From Clostridia bacterium (GTDB taxonomy: Bacteria > Bacillota > Clostridia > Oscillospirales > CAG-272): a stretch of 48,349 nucleotides of DNA. Positions 7,825 through 15,393 of the stretch are shown piece by piece; positions within the stretch are counted from its first letter, which is position 1, and each line of letters starts with the position of its first letter. The stretch is taken from NCBI GenBank assembly GCA_017441005.1, contig JAFSAM010000040.1, forward strand, positions 1-48,349, read 5' to 3'. Both the position numbers and the translations under genes were made by a program. The notes under the pieces were generated by a model. That model worked only from the letters and a program-made list of their open reading frames with translations. It was not told the DNA's origin and ran no database searches.

Positions 7825-9114
7825 ATGATGACCTACGAAGAAACATTGGAATATATACATTCTGTATGCTGGAAGGGAAGCCGTCCCGGGCTTGAAAGAA
7901 CGAGAGAGCTTTTGAAAATGATGGGTAATCCCCAGGACAGACTGAAATACGTTCACGTTGCGGGCACAAACGGTAAGGGCTCGGTCTGCTCGATGCTGGC
8001 ATCTGTGCTCAAGGCGGCGGGCTATAAGACGGGGCTTTACACCTCGCCATTTGTGCGTTATTTCAATGAAAGAATGATGATCAACGGTGAAATGATATCT
8101 AACGGAGAATTGTCCGAGATCACCGAATACGTCAGACAGTTTGCAGACAAAATGACCGACGTTCCCACCGAGTTTGAGCTTATTACCGCAATAGGCTTTG
8201 AATATTTCGCTCGCAATAACTGTGATATAGTTGTTCTTGAAACGGGAATGGGCGGCAGACTTGACTCTACCAATATTATAGAAACTACGGTATTGTCGGT
8301 CATAACCGGTATTGCACTTGACCATACAGCGTATTTAGGCGACACAATAGAAAAGATCGCAACGGAAAAGGCGGGAATAATCAAGACAGGTGTTCCCGTA
8401 GTATTCGGCGGAAAGAGTCTTGCCGCATACGGCGCGATAAGCGAGGTCGCTTCGGAGAAAAGATCGGAATTACATTGGGCGAGCGATGCCGAATTGACCG
8501 ATATTGAGTTTTCGCTTTACGGCTGTAAGCTTTCTTCATCAAACTACAAAGACCTTTTCGTTTCTTTGGTAGGTAACTATCAGCCGAGCAATATTGCAAC
8601 AGCCTTGAAGTGTATCGGTGTTTTACGTGCTTCCGGCTTTTCTATTAACGAAGAGCAGGTAAGACAGGGTATGGGTAACGTATACTGGCCCGCAAGATTT
8701 GAGATCATAAACAAGGATCCCCTTATGATATATGACGGTGCTCACAATCCCGAGGGACTGCGTGCCTGCGTCGACAGCATCAAGCGTTTTTTCGGGGATA
8801 AGAAGGTCAATGTTATTTCGGGAGTAATGGCAGACAAAGACGTCGGAAGTATGCTCCCCGTAATAGGCGAGGTTGCCGACGAGGTGTTTACCGTTATTCC
8901 GAACAATCCGAGATCGATGGACAGCAAGGTCTATGCCGAGTATTTCAATAACTACGGAATCAAGGCACATGCATTTGATACGATCGAAGAGGGTGTCAGA
9001 GCAGCCCTTCGGTCCTCTGCGGAAAAGGGTTGTGCACTTGTATCTCTCGGCACTCTCTATATGTACGGCGACATAAGGGATGCATTGGAAAAAATCACGG
9101 AAAAAGCGAACTAA
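7825..9114 (+). CDS. folC: Bifunctional dihydrofolate synthase / folylpolyglutamate synthase
   Basis: A 429-residue Mur-ligase-type enzyme that adds glutamate to dihydropteroate and/or folates. This makes them substrates for one-carbon enzymes and traps them in the cell. Visible motifs are the P-loop HVAGTNGKGSV, LYTSPFVRYFNERM, VLETGMGGRLDSTN (ligase metal/ATP site), GIALDHTAYLG and DGAHNPEG in the C-terminal domain. A GTG at 7813 and ATGs at 7825 and 7828 are in frame. I choose 7825 because of the AGAG-type site just upstream and homologue length, though the exact start is uncertain. It forms an operon with folT under the riboswitch, coupling uptake and retention of folate. Confidence 0.93.
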   Translation: MMTYEETLEYIHSVCWKGSRPGLERTRELLKMMGNPQDRLKYVHVAGTNGKGSVCSMLASVLKAAGYKTGLYTSPFVRYFNERMMINGEMISNGELSEITEYVRQFADKMTDVPTEFELITAIGFEYFARNNCDIVVLETGMGGRLDSTNIIETTVLSVITGIALDHTAYLGDTIEKIATEKAGIIKTGVPVVFGGKSLAAYGAISEVASEKRSELHWASDAELTDIEFSLYGCKLSSSNYKDLFVSLVGNYQPSNIATALKCIGVLRASGFSINEEQVRQGMGNVYWPARFEIINKDPLMIYDGAHNPEGLRACVDSIKRFFGDKKVNVISGVMADKDVGSMLPVIGEVADEVFTVIPNNPRSMDSKVYAEYFNNYGIKAHAFDTIEEGVRAALRSSAEKGCALVSLGTLYMYGDIRDALEKITEKAN

Positions 9115-9152
9115 TTCCGCAATTCTTGCGAAAAAATGCAATAATCGTTCAC

Positions 9153-9182
9153 TTGTTTTTGGCTCTTCTGCTATGGTAAAAT
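9153..9182 (+). promoter_or_regulatory. Extended -10 promoter of the aminotransferase gene
   Basis: TTGTTT (9153-9158) is followed after 18 bp by TAAAAT (9177-9182), preceded by a TG-n extension (9174-9176). It lies about 35 bp before the start codon at 9218. Confidence 0.55.
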
Positions 9183-9217
9183 ATTATTGAACAAAAATAT
9201 TTACTTTGGAGGGACTT

Positions 9218-10408
9218 ATGAGTATAATTGAACGAGTAGGAAAAAAAGAAAGACAGTATGTCGAAGAGGTACTGTCTATGAACTTCAGATCATCGGCCGG
9301 CTACAAGATGACCAAAAGGCTTGAAGAGGCTTTTGTCGAGAAGTTTGATTCAAAGTACGCCATAGCATTTTGTAACGGTACGGCAACGTTGCATGTTGCA
9401 CTTGAAGCAGCGGGAGTCGGTATGGGCGACGAGGTAATTGTACCTCCGCTTACAATGTCAAGCACAACGTTCGGTGTTCTCCACGCAAATGCAACACCCG
9501 TATTTGCAGACGTTGACCCCGATACTTTTGTAATATCCGCGGATTCGATCGAAAAGTGCATTACACATAGAACAAAGGCGATCATCGTTGTTTCGCTTTA
9601 CGGACTTGCCCCCGATTTTGACAGGATCAATGCGATCGCCAAAAAGCATAATCTTGTCGTAATAGAGGATGATGCGCAGTGCTTCTTGGGGAAATATAAG
9701 GGCAAGACGGTGGGCACACTCGGCGATATGGCAAGCTTCAGCTTTCAAAGCTCAAAGCATATAACAAGCGGAGAGGGAGGTATGCTTATTACAACCAACC
9801 TCGAATATGCGGAAAGAATACGCAAATATTCTTGTCTCGGATATGCGGGTGTAAGCACGAATAAGGGCAAGATTTCAAAGACTGACATTCAGGAACCCGA
9901 TTACAGCAGACACGTATCGCTCGGCTGGAATTACCGTATGAGCGACGTTTGCTCCGCTGTTGCTTTGGGGCAGCTTGAGCATATAGAAGAACTGGTGGAA
10001 ATGCGTATCAAATCCGCAAAATTGTTTGCAGAGGCGATAAGAAATTCGAAGATTCTCATAGGACAGAAGGAGCCGGAGGGGTATTTGAATTCGTATTGGG
10101 CATATACCGCAAAGCTTGTGGACGATTCGATAGGCTGGAAGCGTTTCAGAGATAAGTATCTCGAGCTTGGCGGCGACGGTATTTATGCCGCCTGGAAGCT
10201 GACTTACCAAGAGCCTTTCTTTAAAAATATGACGTTCCTCCGCCGCGAGGAATTGCTTAACAAAGACGTAAATTACAGCGACGGAATTTGTCCCGTTGCG
10301 GAATATCTTCAGCCCCGTTTGCTCCAGTTCAAAACCAATTATTTTGATTTTGAAATTGCAAAGAGAAAGGCAGACGTGTTGGCGGAGACCATAAAATATT
10401 TTGAATAA
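9218..10408 (+). CDS. DegT/DnrJ/EryC1/StrS family PLP-dependent aminotransferase
   Basis: A 396-residue fold-type I PLP enzyme of the sugar aminotransferase family (PF01041). Near the N-terminus are FCNGTATLHVALEAAG (cofactor phosphate loop) and PPLTMSSTTFGVLHANATPV. The PLP-stacking and aspartate region is VVIEDDAQCFLGKY. The internal aldimine lysine is Lys180 in FQSSKHITSGEGG. The C-terminal part has YRMSDVCSAVALGQLE, as expected. The ATG at 9218 follows TGGAGGG. Such enzymes transaminate nucleotide-linked keto sugars or act in amino-sugar and cyclitol pathways. No sugar-nucleotide genes flank this one, so the substrate is unknown. The usual DAAQ motif reads DDAQ here. A cupin-AraC regulator starts 22 bp downstream and may be co-transcribed. 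Confidence 0.92.
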   Translation: MSIIERVGKKERQYVEEVLSMNFRSSAGYKMTKRLEEAFVEKFDSKYAIAFCNGTATLHVALEAAGVGMGDEVIVPPLTMSSTTFGVLHANATPVFADVDPDTFVISADSIEKCITHRTKAIIVVSLYGLAPDFDRINAIAKKHNLVVIEDDAQCFLGKYKGKTVGTLGDMASFSFQSSKHITSGEGGMLITTNLEYAERIRKYSCLGYAGVSTNKGKISKTDIQEPDYSRHVSLGWNYRMSDVCSAVALGQLEHIEELVEMRIKSAKLFAEAIRNSKILIGQKEPEGYLNSYWAYTAKLVDDSIGWKRFRDKYLELGGDGIYAAWKLTYQEPFFKNMTFLRREELLNKDVNYSDGICPVAEYLQPRLLQFKTNYFDFEIAKRKADVLAETIKYFE

Positions 10409-10430
10409 TAGTGATAAGAGGGGGGAGGAA

Positions 10431-11333
10431 ATGGAGAATAAGGAGTTTGATTACAGCTATATAGAGGTACTGTGTTCCGATTTGAAGATCATTTTTATTA
10501 CCGATGAGACTACAAGTGTAACGGGATATACAAATGTGCATATGCACTCGTTTTGGGAATTGTTTTTCCTTAATGAAGGAAGCTTGACGGTAAATACGGA
10601 AACACAGCAGTATAAGCTGAGCAAAAATCAAATAATGATCATTCCTCCAAACTGCTATCACAGCACGTCTTCCGACTCGGAGGTAGTGAAAAAAAGCGTG
10701 TTTTTCACGTTTGAAAAGGTGAAATCCACCGAACGAGAAAAGCTTTTTGATCAGGTAAACAAGGCTTTCGGCGGTTGCGGTTTTTATAAGATAGATAACG
10801 GCGGATATGCAGGTATACTCCTTGATTTGGTGCTTGACAGCTATTCGGATGACAAGCTCGGGAAAGACTGGCGGTTGAAAGCGAACGTAACAGAGCTTAT
10901 ATTTGCGCTGTACGATCTGATAAAAGAAGGCGGCATTGCAGACGAGCAAGGCACTTTGCGTCAGAGCTCTTACTGGGTATACAAGTACGCTATCGACAGA
11001 TTGCTCGATATATATTATAAGACTGATATATCACTTGATGCACTGAGCGAAAAGTTGTTTGTTTCACCGAAGACCATAACAAGGATCATAACATCAGCTT
11101 ACGGCAAGAGCTTTAACGAGCTTAAACTTGAATTGCGCATAAGAAATGCCAAGAAGCTGCTGACCGAGACTGATCTTTCGGTAGGCGAGGTAGGCGAAAG
11201 GGTTGGATATACCACGCCGCGCGGCTTTTTTTCGGCGTTCAGAAAATTCGAAGGATGTGCCCCCGGGGAGTACCGTAAAAAATATCGGACAGACGGTAGT
11301 ACCGAAACGGAAGAATATGGCGATATAATATGA
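10431..11333 (+). CDS. AraC-family transcriptional regulator with cupin sensor domain
   Basis: A 300-residue regulator. Residues about 20-100 form a cupin-like ligand pocket (VHMHSFWELFFLNEGSLTV, then IMIIPPNCYHS). Residues about 195-295 form the double helix-turn-helix: ISLDALSEKLFVSPKTITRI and LSVGEVGERVGYTTPRGFFS. The ATG at 10431, after GGGGGAGGAA, is preferred to the upstream in-frame ATG at 10401, which overlaps the aminotransferase gene. It is probably co-transcribed with the aminotransferase and ends at a strong terminator. The H-x-H cupin opening resembles regulators that sense small sugars or carboxylates, but the ligand cannot be read from sequence. Confidence 0.92.
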   Translation: MENKEFDYSYIEVLCSDLKIIFITDETTSVTGYTNVHMHSFWELFFLNEGSLTVNTETQQYKLSKNQIMIIPPNCYHSTSSDSEVVKKSVFFTFEKVKSTEREKLFDQVNKAFGGCGFYKIDNGGYAGILLDLVLDSYSDDKLGKDWRLKANVTELIFALYDLIKEGGIADEQGTLRQSSYWVYKYAIDRLLDIYYKTDISLDALSEKLFVSPKTITRIITSAYGKSFNELKLELRIRNAKKLLTETDLSVGEVGERVGYTTPRGFFSAFRKFEGCAPGEYRKKYRTDGSTETEEYGDII

Positions 11334-11339
11334 CAAAAC

Positions 11340-11371
11340 GGGATAAAGGCGATGTTCCTTTATCCCATTTT
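11340..11371. terminator. Rho-independent terminator between convergent genes
   Basis: GGGATAAAGG (11340-11349) pairs perfectly with CCTTTATCCC (11357-11366) over a 7-nt loop, followed by ATTTTT. It lies between the AraC gene and the leftward hypothetical gene ending at 11376. The T-run side favours the rightward transcript. Confidence 0.85.
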
Positions 11372-11375
11372 TGTT

Positions 11376-11822
11376 TTAATCGGGTTGTTTTTTGGCATTC
11401 TTTTTTCTTAGTTCAACGATCAATCTGCCGTTTTTTAAGCTTCGTGTTTGTTTGTACTCCTTTTTTGCTATTATTTTTTTGTTTCTTGAAACGGTGACCG
11501 ATATATCGACAATGAGACTTTTTCCGTTCTCGATACATGCTTTTGTGTAATAACATACTTCAAACGGCGCAAATCGGAATTTTTTTCTCGGATCGTCGTC
11601 CGAGATATAAATATTTTTTGCATATTTTTCAAAATCGGAATTCGCCCATTTCAAAAAGTTTTCCGAAAGATAGTTGTAAAATCCTGATATCTTTTTGTAT
11701 ATGGAATTGCTTTCTTCCAATGTAAAAACGTCGATCACCACGGTTGAAATTATCGTATTATCATATTTGTGTATGAATTTCTTTCTGCTTCTGTCAAATA
11801 TGGGAAGGGAGATATCTTTCAT
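11376..11822 (-). CDS. Hypothetical protein, 148 residues
   Basis: I do not recognise this protein. The start at 11822 (MKDISLPIFDRSRKKF) is preferred over an upstream ATG because it follows GAGGTG at good spacing. It is mixed alpha/beta, soluble and lacks a signal peptide or membrane segment. It has a SIYKKISGFYNYLSENFLKWA helix, a central FRFAPFEVCYYTKACIENGK strand pair, then VDISVTVSRNKKIIAKKEYK and a basic C-terminus. The arrangement of a long amphipathic helix followed by paired strands loosely recalls DUF3298-like domains, but this is only an impression. It is a single-gene unit between two terminators. Confidence 0.7.
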   Translation of the reverse strand: MKDISLPIFDRSRKKFIHKYDNTIISTVVIDVFTLEESNSIYKKISGFYNYLSENFLKWANSDFEKYAKNIYISDDDPRKKFRFAPFEVCYYTKACIENGKSLIVDISVTVSRNKKIIAKKEYKQTRSLKNGRLIVELRKKNAKKQPD

Positions 11823-11871
11823 AAAGCACCTCTTTTTTCTTTTTGTACAATATATGATCAAAGTCAAAAAA

Positions 11872-11907
11872 AAATAAAAAAACGCATTCCTTTTTTCGGA
11901 ATGCGTT
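11872..11907 (-). terminator. Terminator of the Lrp/AsnC gene
   Basis: AACGCATTCC (11881-11890) pairs with GGAATGCGTT (11898-11907) over a 7-nt loop. Read on the minus strand, the stem is followed by a T-rich tract (complement of the A-run 11872-11880), directly downstream of the Lrp gene stop at 11917. Confidence 0.85.
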
Positions 11908-11916
11908 ATAAAAAGA

Positions 11917-12384
11917 TCAGTTTTGCTTTTTTTTAGGTACGATGGTCTCGCTTTCGATGCTTATTCCGCGAGGCTTGATCGGGGTCGAGAATACTATAGT
12001 TGTCTGGGTCTTTCCGAATTTTTGAAGCTCTCCGACAAATACGTCAAGCTCGAGCGTGGTTGGGAAAGCGACCTTGAGAAGCATACTGTAATCACCTGTA
12101 ATGAAATTGCACTCGGTGACGTTCGGGCATTTGTCCGCGAACTCGTAAAACTCTTCTTTTCTTGAGCCGTCCATCGCGATGTTAATGAATGCTGTGATAA
12201 AGCATCCCAGCTTTGCGGGATTTAGCTCTGCGCGGTAACCCGTGATCACTCCGTCGTTTTCAAGCTGTTTAATTCTTGCCGACACAGCCGGAGAAGAAAG
12301 AAAAACCTTCTCTGCAAGTACCTTTAATGGGGTACGTGCATTCTCCTGAAGCATAGATAAAATCTGTTTGTCTATGTTATCCAT
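11917..12384 (-). CDS. Lrp/AsnC-family transcriptional regulator
   Basis: A 155-residue feast/famine-type regulator of normal length. The N-terminal winged HTH is IDKQILSMLQENARTPLKVL followed by SSPAVSARIKQLENDGVITG. The C-terminal RAM effector domain (about 65-140) includes the family G-D-Y motif within NFITGDYSMLLKVAF. These proteins form octamers or hexadecamers that bind amino acids and control amino-acid metabolism or transport. No amino-acid gene is adjacent, so the targets and effector are unknown. It has its own good promoter and terminator and is a single-gene unit. Confidence 0.95.
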   Translation of the reverse strand: MDNIDKQILSMLQENARTPLKVLAEKVFLSSPAVSARIKQLENDGVITGYRAELNPAKLGCFITAFINIAMDGSRKEEFYEFADKCPNVTECNFITGDYSMLLKVAFPTTLELDVFVGELQKFGKTQTTIVFSTPIKPRGISIESETIVPKKKQN

Positions 12385-12426
12385 ATAATAATTCCCCTTT
12401 GTTTTAGAAACAAGTGCTACGTAACC

Positions 12427-12455
12427 ATTATATTGAAATAGAATCCAAATTTCAA
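12427..12455 (-). promoter_or_regulatory. Promoter of the Lrp/AsnC gene
   Basis: Minus-strand TTGAAA (complement of 12450-12455), 17-bp spacer, perfect TATAAT (complement of 12427-12432), about 43 bp upstream of the start codon. Confidence 0.75.
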
Positions 12456-12533
12456 GTGGGTTTTGCGAAAAAGACTTAAAAAAATTAAGTTTTTTATAAA
12501 AAACGTGAACATATAGGTTTAAGTGATTTCAGG

Positions 12534-14813
12534 TTATTGGTTTAATAAAACTTCGTGCGATTTTGAAAAAATATTAACGTTTCGGTTGCCGACGAATGCG
12601 TCCTTGTACAATCCGTAAACCGTGTCTGACGGGAAGAAAAGTTGCGCTTTCGGAAGTGCGGAAAGGGATGCGGAATAGATTTTTGCCTCCCGCCCGCAAG
12701 ACCCGAATATTATTGATATATCTTTTTGCAGGTTTTTATTCAGATATGAAAAATTAGAGACATCTGTGTAGTCTGCCATACCTATGTATGCTGCTGACGC
12801 TTGTTTTCCCGAAAAGGATATACTGTAGGTTGCTTCATTTTTGCCCAAATACGAAACGTTTTTTCTGATGTCCAGGATCATGCCGAAAAACTCGATGTCA
12901 CAGTTGCTTTCCATATCGTACGATATGCATTCTATACCGTTTTGTCTTGCGTAATCTTTAAATTCTTTTTCCGATATTATATCGTCTTCGTTTTTTCCCG
13001 TTGGGACGTACATAGTGTTGAGCTTGGTATATGAGAGAAGCGAGTCTACGTCTTGCGGTTTGGTTTTTGTGTAATCTGTTACGACGTAGCTATGCAACTG
13101 TGTAATATGCTTCGAGTAAAGAAGAGATTTTACCGTTAATGAATCAGTAGGTGACATCCCTGATACGTCGCAGAAGATGGCTTTGTTTTCGCTGACTGCC
13201 ATTACGATATCTCCGGTGTACGTGCTTTTACAGATCATACTCTGTTGCTCATCGGTTATTAATGTACGAACGCCAAAGCATACTGTGAAGCAAACTAATG
13301 CCGAAACAAACGGGATGAAATAAAGAGACCGTTTTTTGGTGTCTGAAAGAGATATGACCAGCAATGTTATAGCGAGAAGGAAAAAGATTATCCCGGCAAA
13401 CCTAAAATTGATCGGTAAAACGGGTGCATATTCCGAAAGAAGCTCTGCGAGTGATGTCATTGCATTTGAAAAGAAAGCACAAGCCTCTCCGAGAAATGAG
13501 GAGAGTACGGGCACAAGTGAAAAAATAATCACCAAGGGACAGAGATACATTACCGCAAGAAGGAGCGGTGTAAAAACAATATTCGAAAGCGGAGAGACCA
13601 CGGCAAGCTCTCCGAAGGACAGCCAGATCACAGGTAAGGAAAACATGATAGGGACACAGCCGAATACCAGAAGAGAGAATAACTTGACAAACGGTCTGCG
13701 TATAAGCGGTAAGGAAGCGGCATATTTATCGAGTTTTTCGGACAATGGCGAAGCGATAAGCAGAATACCGTAGGTGGACAAAAACGAAAGCCAAAGACCA
13801 ATGTCAAACAGTGCCGACGGTGAAAAGAAGCATATAACGGATATTGCAAAGCAAAGGGAAGTTATTCCGTCATTTCTCCGTAAAATACAGGTGGAGATAT
13901 AGAAAATGATCAGCATGATCGAGGCTCTTTTGACCGATGAAGAAAAACCTGTTATGCCTGCGTAAAAGATTATTGCTGATATGATCAAAAAGCAGCGCTT
14001 TTTTGCGCTTATCCCTGTCTTTTTAAGCAGCTTGGACAAGGAGCCGATTATGATCGCAAGATGGAGACCGCTTACTGCAAGCATGTGTGAAAGCCCTAAC
14101 AGGCGGAAATGATATACCGTTTTGTTATTAAGGGCATCTCGGTTTCCGAGCAGTAACGCACGGCTGAGCGCACTGCCTTCTTCACCGGAATGCTTTGTCA
14201 GAATATCCGAACAGAATCGGTTGACCGCACTGAAATAATAATCGGGAAATAGTTTTTCGGTCCTATTATGATCCGTGATCGCATCGGTAACGTAAGCTGA
14301 CAAATATATGTCTTTTGAAAGAAATGAAAGGTAGGATGCTCTGTCATATTCAGCTCGCGTGTAAGCCTCAAAGAAAACGTTTGCGGAATGTACGGAAAAA
14401 AGCTCTGCATCATAAAAGCCGTTGCAGGTCAAGTTTGAATAAAAATCCGCCTTTTCGCCGTTTACTGATATTACCTTGACGGCAAAAGAAGAATATGATT
14501 CGCTCTGACTGTTGACATCGGTGATTACGAACTCCACTTTGCATTCGTGACCGTCATAGGTTTTAACGTTGTTGTAATTTGCAAAGAATAACAGCGACAC
14601 CGCCGCCGATACGATCAGGGCGGGGAGTACGTATATACCGAGAAATCTTCGCTTGCTTTTAAAGATGAAAAGGGTTATTTCGGCAAGTATGCCGACACTT
14701 AAAGATATGTATTTTACCGTCGGAGGCATATAAAAGAAAGCGAATAAAAGGGCTAAAAAAAGCATACACGAAAATGCAAACGGTCTTATTTTTATTGCGT
14801 GCGGTATTTTCAT
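12534..14813 (-). CDS. comEC: ComEC/Rec2-type DNA uptake channel protein with degenerate hydrolase tail
   Basis: A 759-residue polytopic membrane protein. The ATG at 14813 follows AAGGAGA and opens MKIPHAIKIRPFAF; a longer upstream start lacks this site. The N-terminal three membrane spans and soluble OB-like domain (about 70-210) are followed by the Competence domain. That domain has HMLAVSGLHLAIIIGSLSKL, GFSSSVKRASIMLIIFY and LFDIGLWLSFLSTYGILL. In naturally competent bacteria it carries single-stranded DNA across the inner membrane. The C-terminal region (about 505-759) aligns in position with the metallo-beta-lactamase-like domain of ComEC. Where HxHxDH is expected it reads VVTDYTKTKPQD, so metal-binding histidines appear absent. 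No other com genes are in the window. Confidence 0.9.
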   Translation of the reverse strand: MKIPHAIKIRPFAFSCMLFLALLFAFFYMPPTVKYISLSVGILAEITLFIFKSKRRFLGIYVLPALIVSAAVSLLFFANYNNVKTYDGHECKVEFVITDVNSQSESYSSFAVKVISVNGEKADFYSNLTCNGFYDAELFSVHSANVFFEAYTRAEYDRASYLSFLSKDIYLSAYVTDAITDHNRTEKLFPDYYFSAVNRFCSDILTKHSGEEGSALSRALLLGNRDALNNKTVYHFRLLGLSHMLAVSGLHLAIIIGSLSKLLKKTGISAKKRCFLIISAIIFYAGITGFSSSVKRASIMLIIFYISTCILRRNDGITSLCFAISVICFFSPSALFDIGLWLSFLSTYGILLIASPLSEKLDKYAASLPLIRRPFVKLFSLLVFGCVPIMFSLPVIWLSFGELAVVSPLSNIVFTPLLLAVMYLCPLVIIFSLVPVLSSFLGEACAFFSNAMTSLAELLSEYAPVLPINFRFAGIIFFLLAITLLVISLSDTKKRSLYFIPFVSALVCFTVCFGVRTLITDEQQSMICKSTYTGDIVMAVSENKAIFCDVSGMSPTDSLTVKSLLYSKHITQLHSYVVTDYTKTKPQDVDSLLSYTKLNTMYVPTGKNEDDIISEKEFKDYARQNGIECISYDMESNCDIEFFGMILDIRKNVSYLGKNEATYSISFSGKQASAAYIGMADYTDVSNFSYLNKNLQKDISIIFGSCGREAKIYSASLSALPKAQLFFPSDTVYGLYKDAFVGNRNVNIFSKSHEVLLNQ

Positions 14814-14847
14814 ATATGCATCTCCTTCGACAAAAAATGACAAGAGC

Positions 14848-14877
14848 ATTATAACATTTCAAAAGGAGAGCAGTCAA
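14848..14877 (-). promoter_or_regulatory. Promoter of comEC
   Basis: Minus-strand TTGACT (complement of 14872-14877), 18-bp spacer, TATAAT (complement of 14848-14853). It is about 35 bp upstream of the comEC start and divergent from the small-protein promoter. Confidence 0.75.
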
Positions 14878-14936
14878 GACATAATTTTGAATACTGTATT
14901 TTTATAATATAACGGTGCTAAAGCACTTGACAAAAA

Positions 14937-14966
14937 CGGCAGAGGGTGGGTATAATGTATTTCGTA
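14937..14966 (+). promoter_or_regulatory. Strong promoter of the 72-residue protein gene
   Basis: Both hexamers are perfect: TTGACA (14937-14942) and TATAAT (14961-14966), with an 18-bp spacer. The start codon lies 28 bp further on, giving a short leader. Confidence 0.85.
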
Positions 14967-14994
14967 AATATTATTTTTCGAAAGGCGGATCACT

Positions 14995-15213
14995 ATGGAT
15001 ATCAAAGGTTACATTAACAAAATTGTAGACAAAATAAAGAACGACCCCGAGGTCGCAACTCTTTTCAAGAAGGACCCGATCAAGGCGGTTGAAAAGGTTT
15101 TGGGAATTGACCTTCCCGACGGAATCGTGGATAAGGTCGTAGACGGAGTTAAGGCTAAGCTGGATATAGACAATGCTTCCGATGCATTGGGTAAGCTCAA
15201 AAAGCTTTTCTGA
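14995..15213 (+). CDS. Small conserved-looking acidic/basic helical protein, 72 residues
   Basis: A compact monocistronic gene with a consensus promoter, an AAAGGCGG ribosome site and its own terminator. The protein starts MDIKGYINKIVDKIKNDPEV and continues FKKDPIKAVEKVLGIDLPDG, VDKVVDGVKAK and a KKLF end. It is all alpha-helix by pattern, with charged heptads and an IDLPDGIVDKV turn. Proteins of this pattern (a DP-x-K helix followed by a G-x-DLPD turn) recur in Clostridia as I remember them, and they resemble leader-type helices of the Nif11/nitrile-hydratase peptides without a core peptide. No modifying enzyme is nearby. Function unknown. The promoter strength suggests an abundant product. 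Confidence 0.85.
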   Translation: MDIKGYINKIVDKIKNDPEVATLFKKDPIKAVEKVLGIDLPDGIVDKVVDGVKAKLDIDNASDALGKLKKLF

Positions 15214-15224
15214 CAAAAAATAAT

Positions 15225-15262
15225 GCACAGTTTTCTCTTTTTATGGGAAGCTGTGCTTTTTT
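15225..15262 (+). terminator. Terminator of the small-protein gene
   Basis: GCACAG (15225-15230) pairs with CTGTGC (15251-15256), with further wobble pairing inside the loop region. TTTTTT follows (15257-15262). Confidence 0.75.
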
Positions 15263-15322
15263 ACTTCTGTATTAGCTGTAAAAAAAATAGCAATATTTGT
15301 CTCGAAAAAACACTTTTTTGTC

Positions 15323-15351
15323 TTGCATTCGTTGAACAGATGTTGTAGAAT
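15323..15351 (+). promoter_or_regulatory. Promoter of the tandem GH3 operon
   Basis: TTGCAT (15323-15328), 17-bp spacer, TAGAAT (15346-15351), 42 bp before the first GH3 start codon. The hexamers are moderate matches, as expected for a regulated sugar operon. Confidence 0.5.
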
Positions 15352-15362
15352 ATATGAAGAAT

Positions 15363-15376
15363 GTGTTTACAAACAC
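15363..15376 (+). promoter_or_regulatory. Candidate operator palindrome downstream of the GH3 promoter
   Basis: GTGTTT-AC-AAACAC is a 6-bp inverted repeat with a 2-bp centre. It begins about 12 bp after the -10 box, in the position where LacI/GalR-type repressors commonly bind. No regulator for it is encoded nearby. The functional call is inference. Confidence 0.35.
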
Positions 15377-15393
15377 TTTTTATGGAGCTGTAT

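Noticed and set aside
7765..8325. 186-residue leftward frame over the start of folC
   Set aside because: It overlaps the conserved P-loop region of folC on the opposite strand and has no ribosome site or motif.
9117..9137. Small hairpin CGCAA/TTGCG after folC as a terminator
   Set aside because: The stem is only 5 bp and is followed by A residues on the coding strand, so it does not fit an intrinsic terminator for folC.
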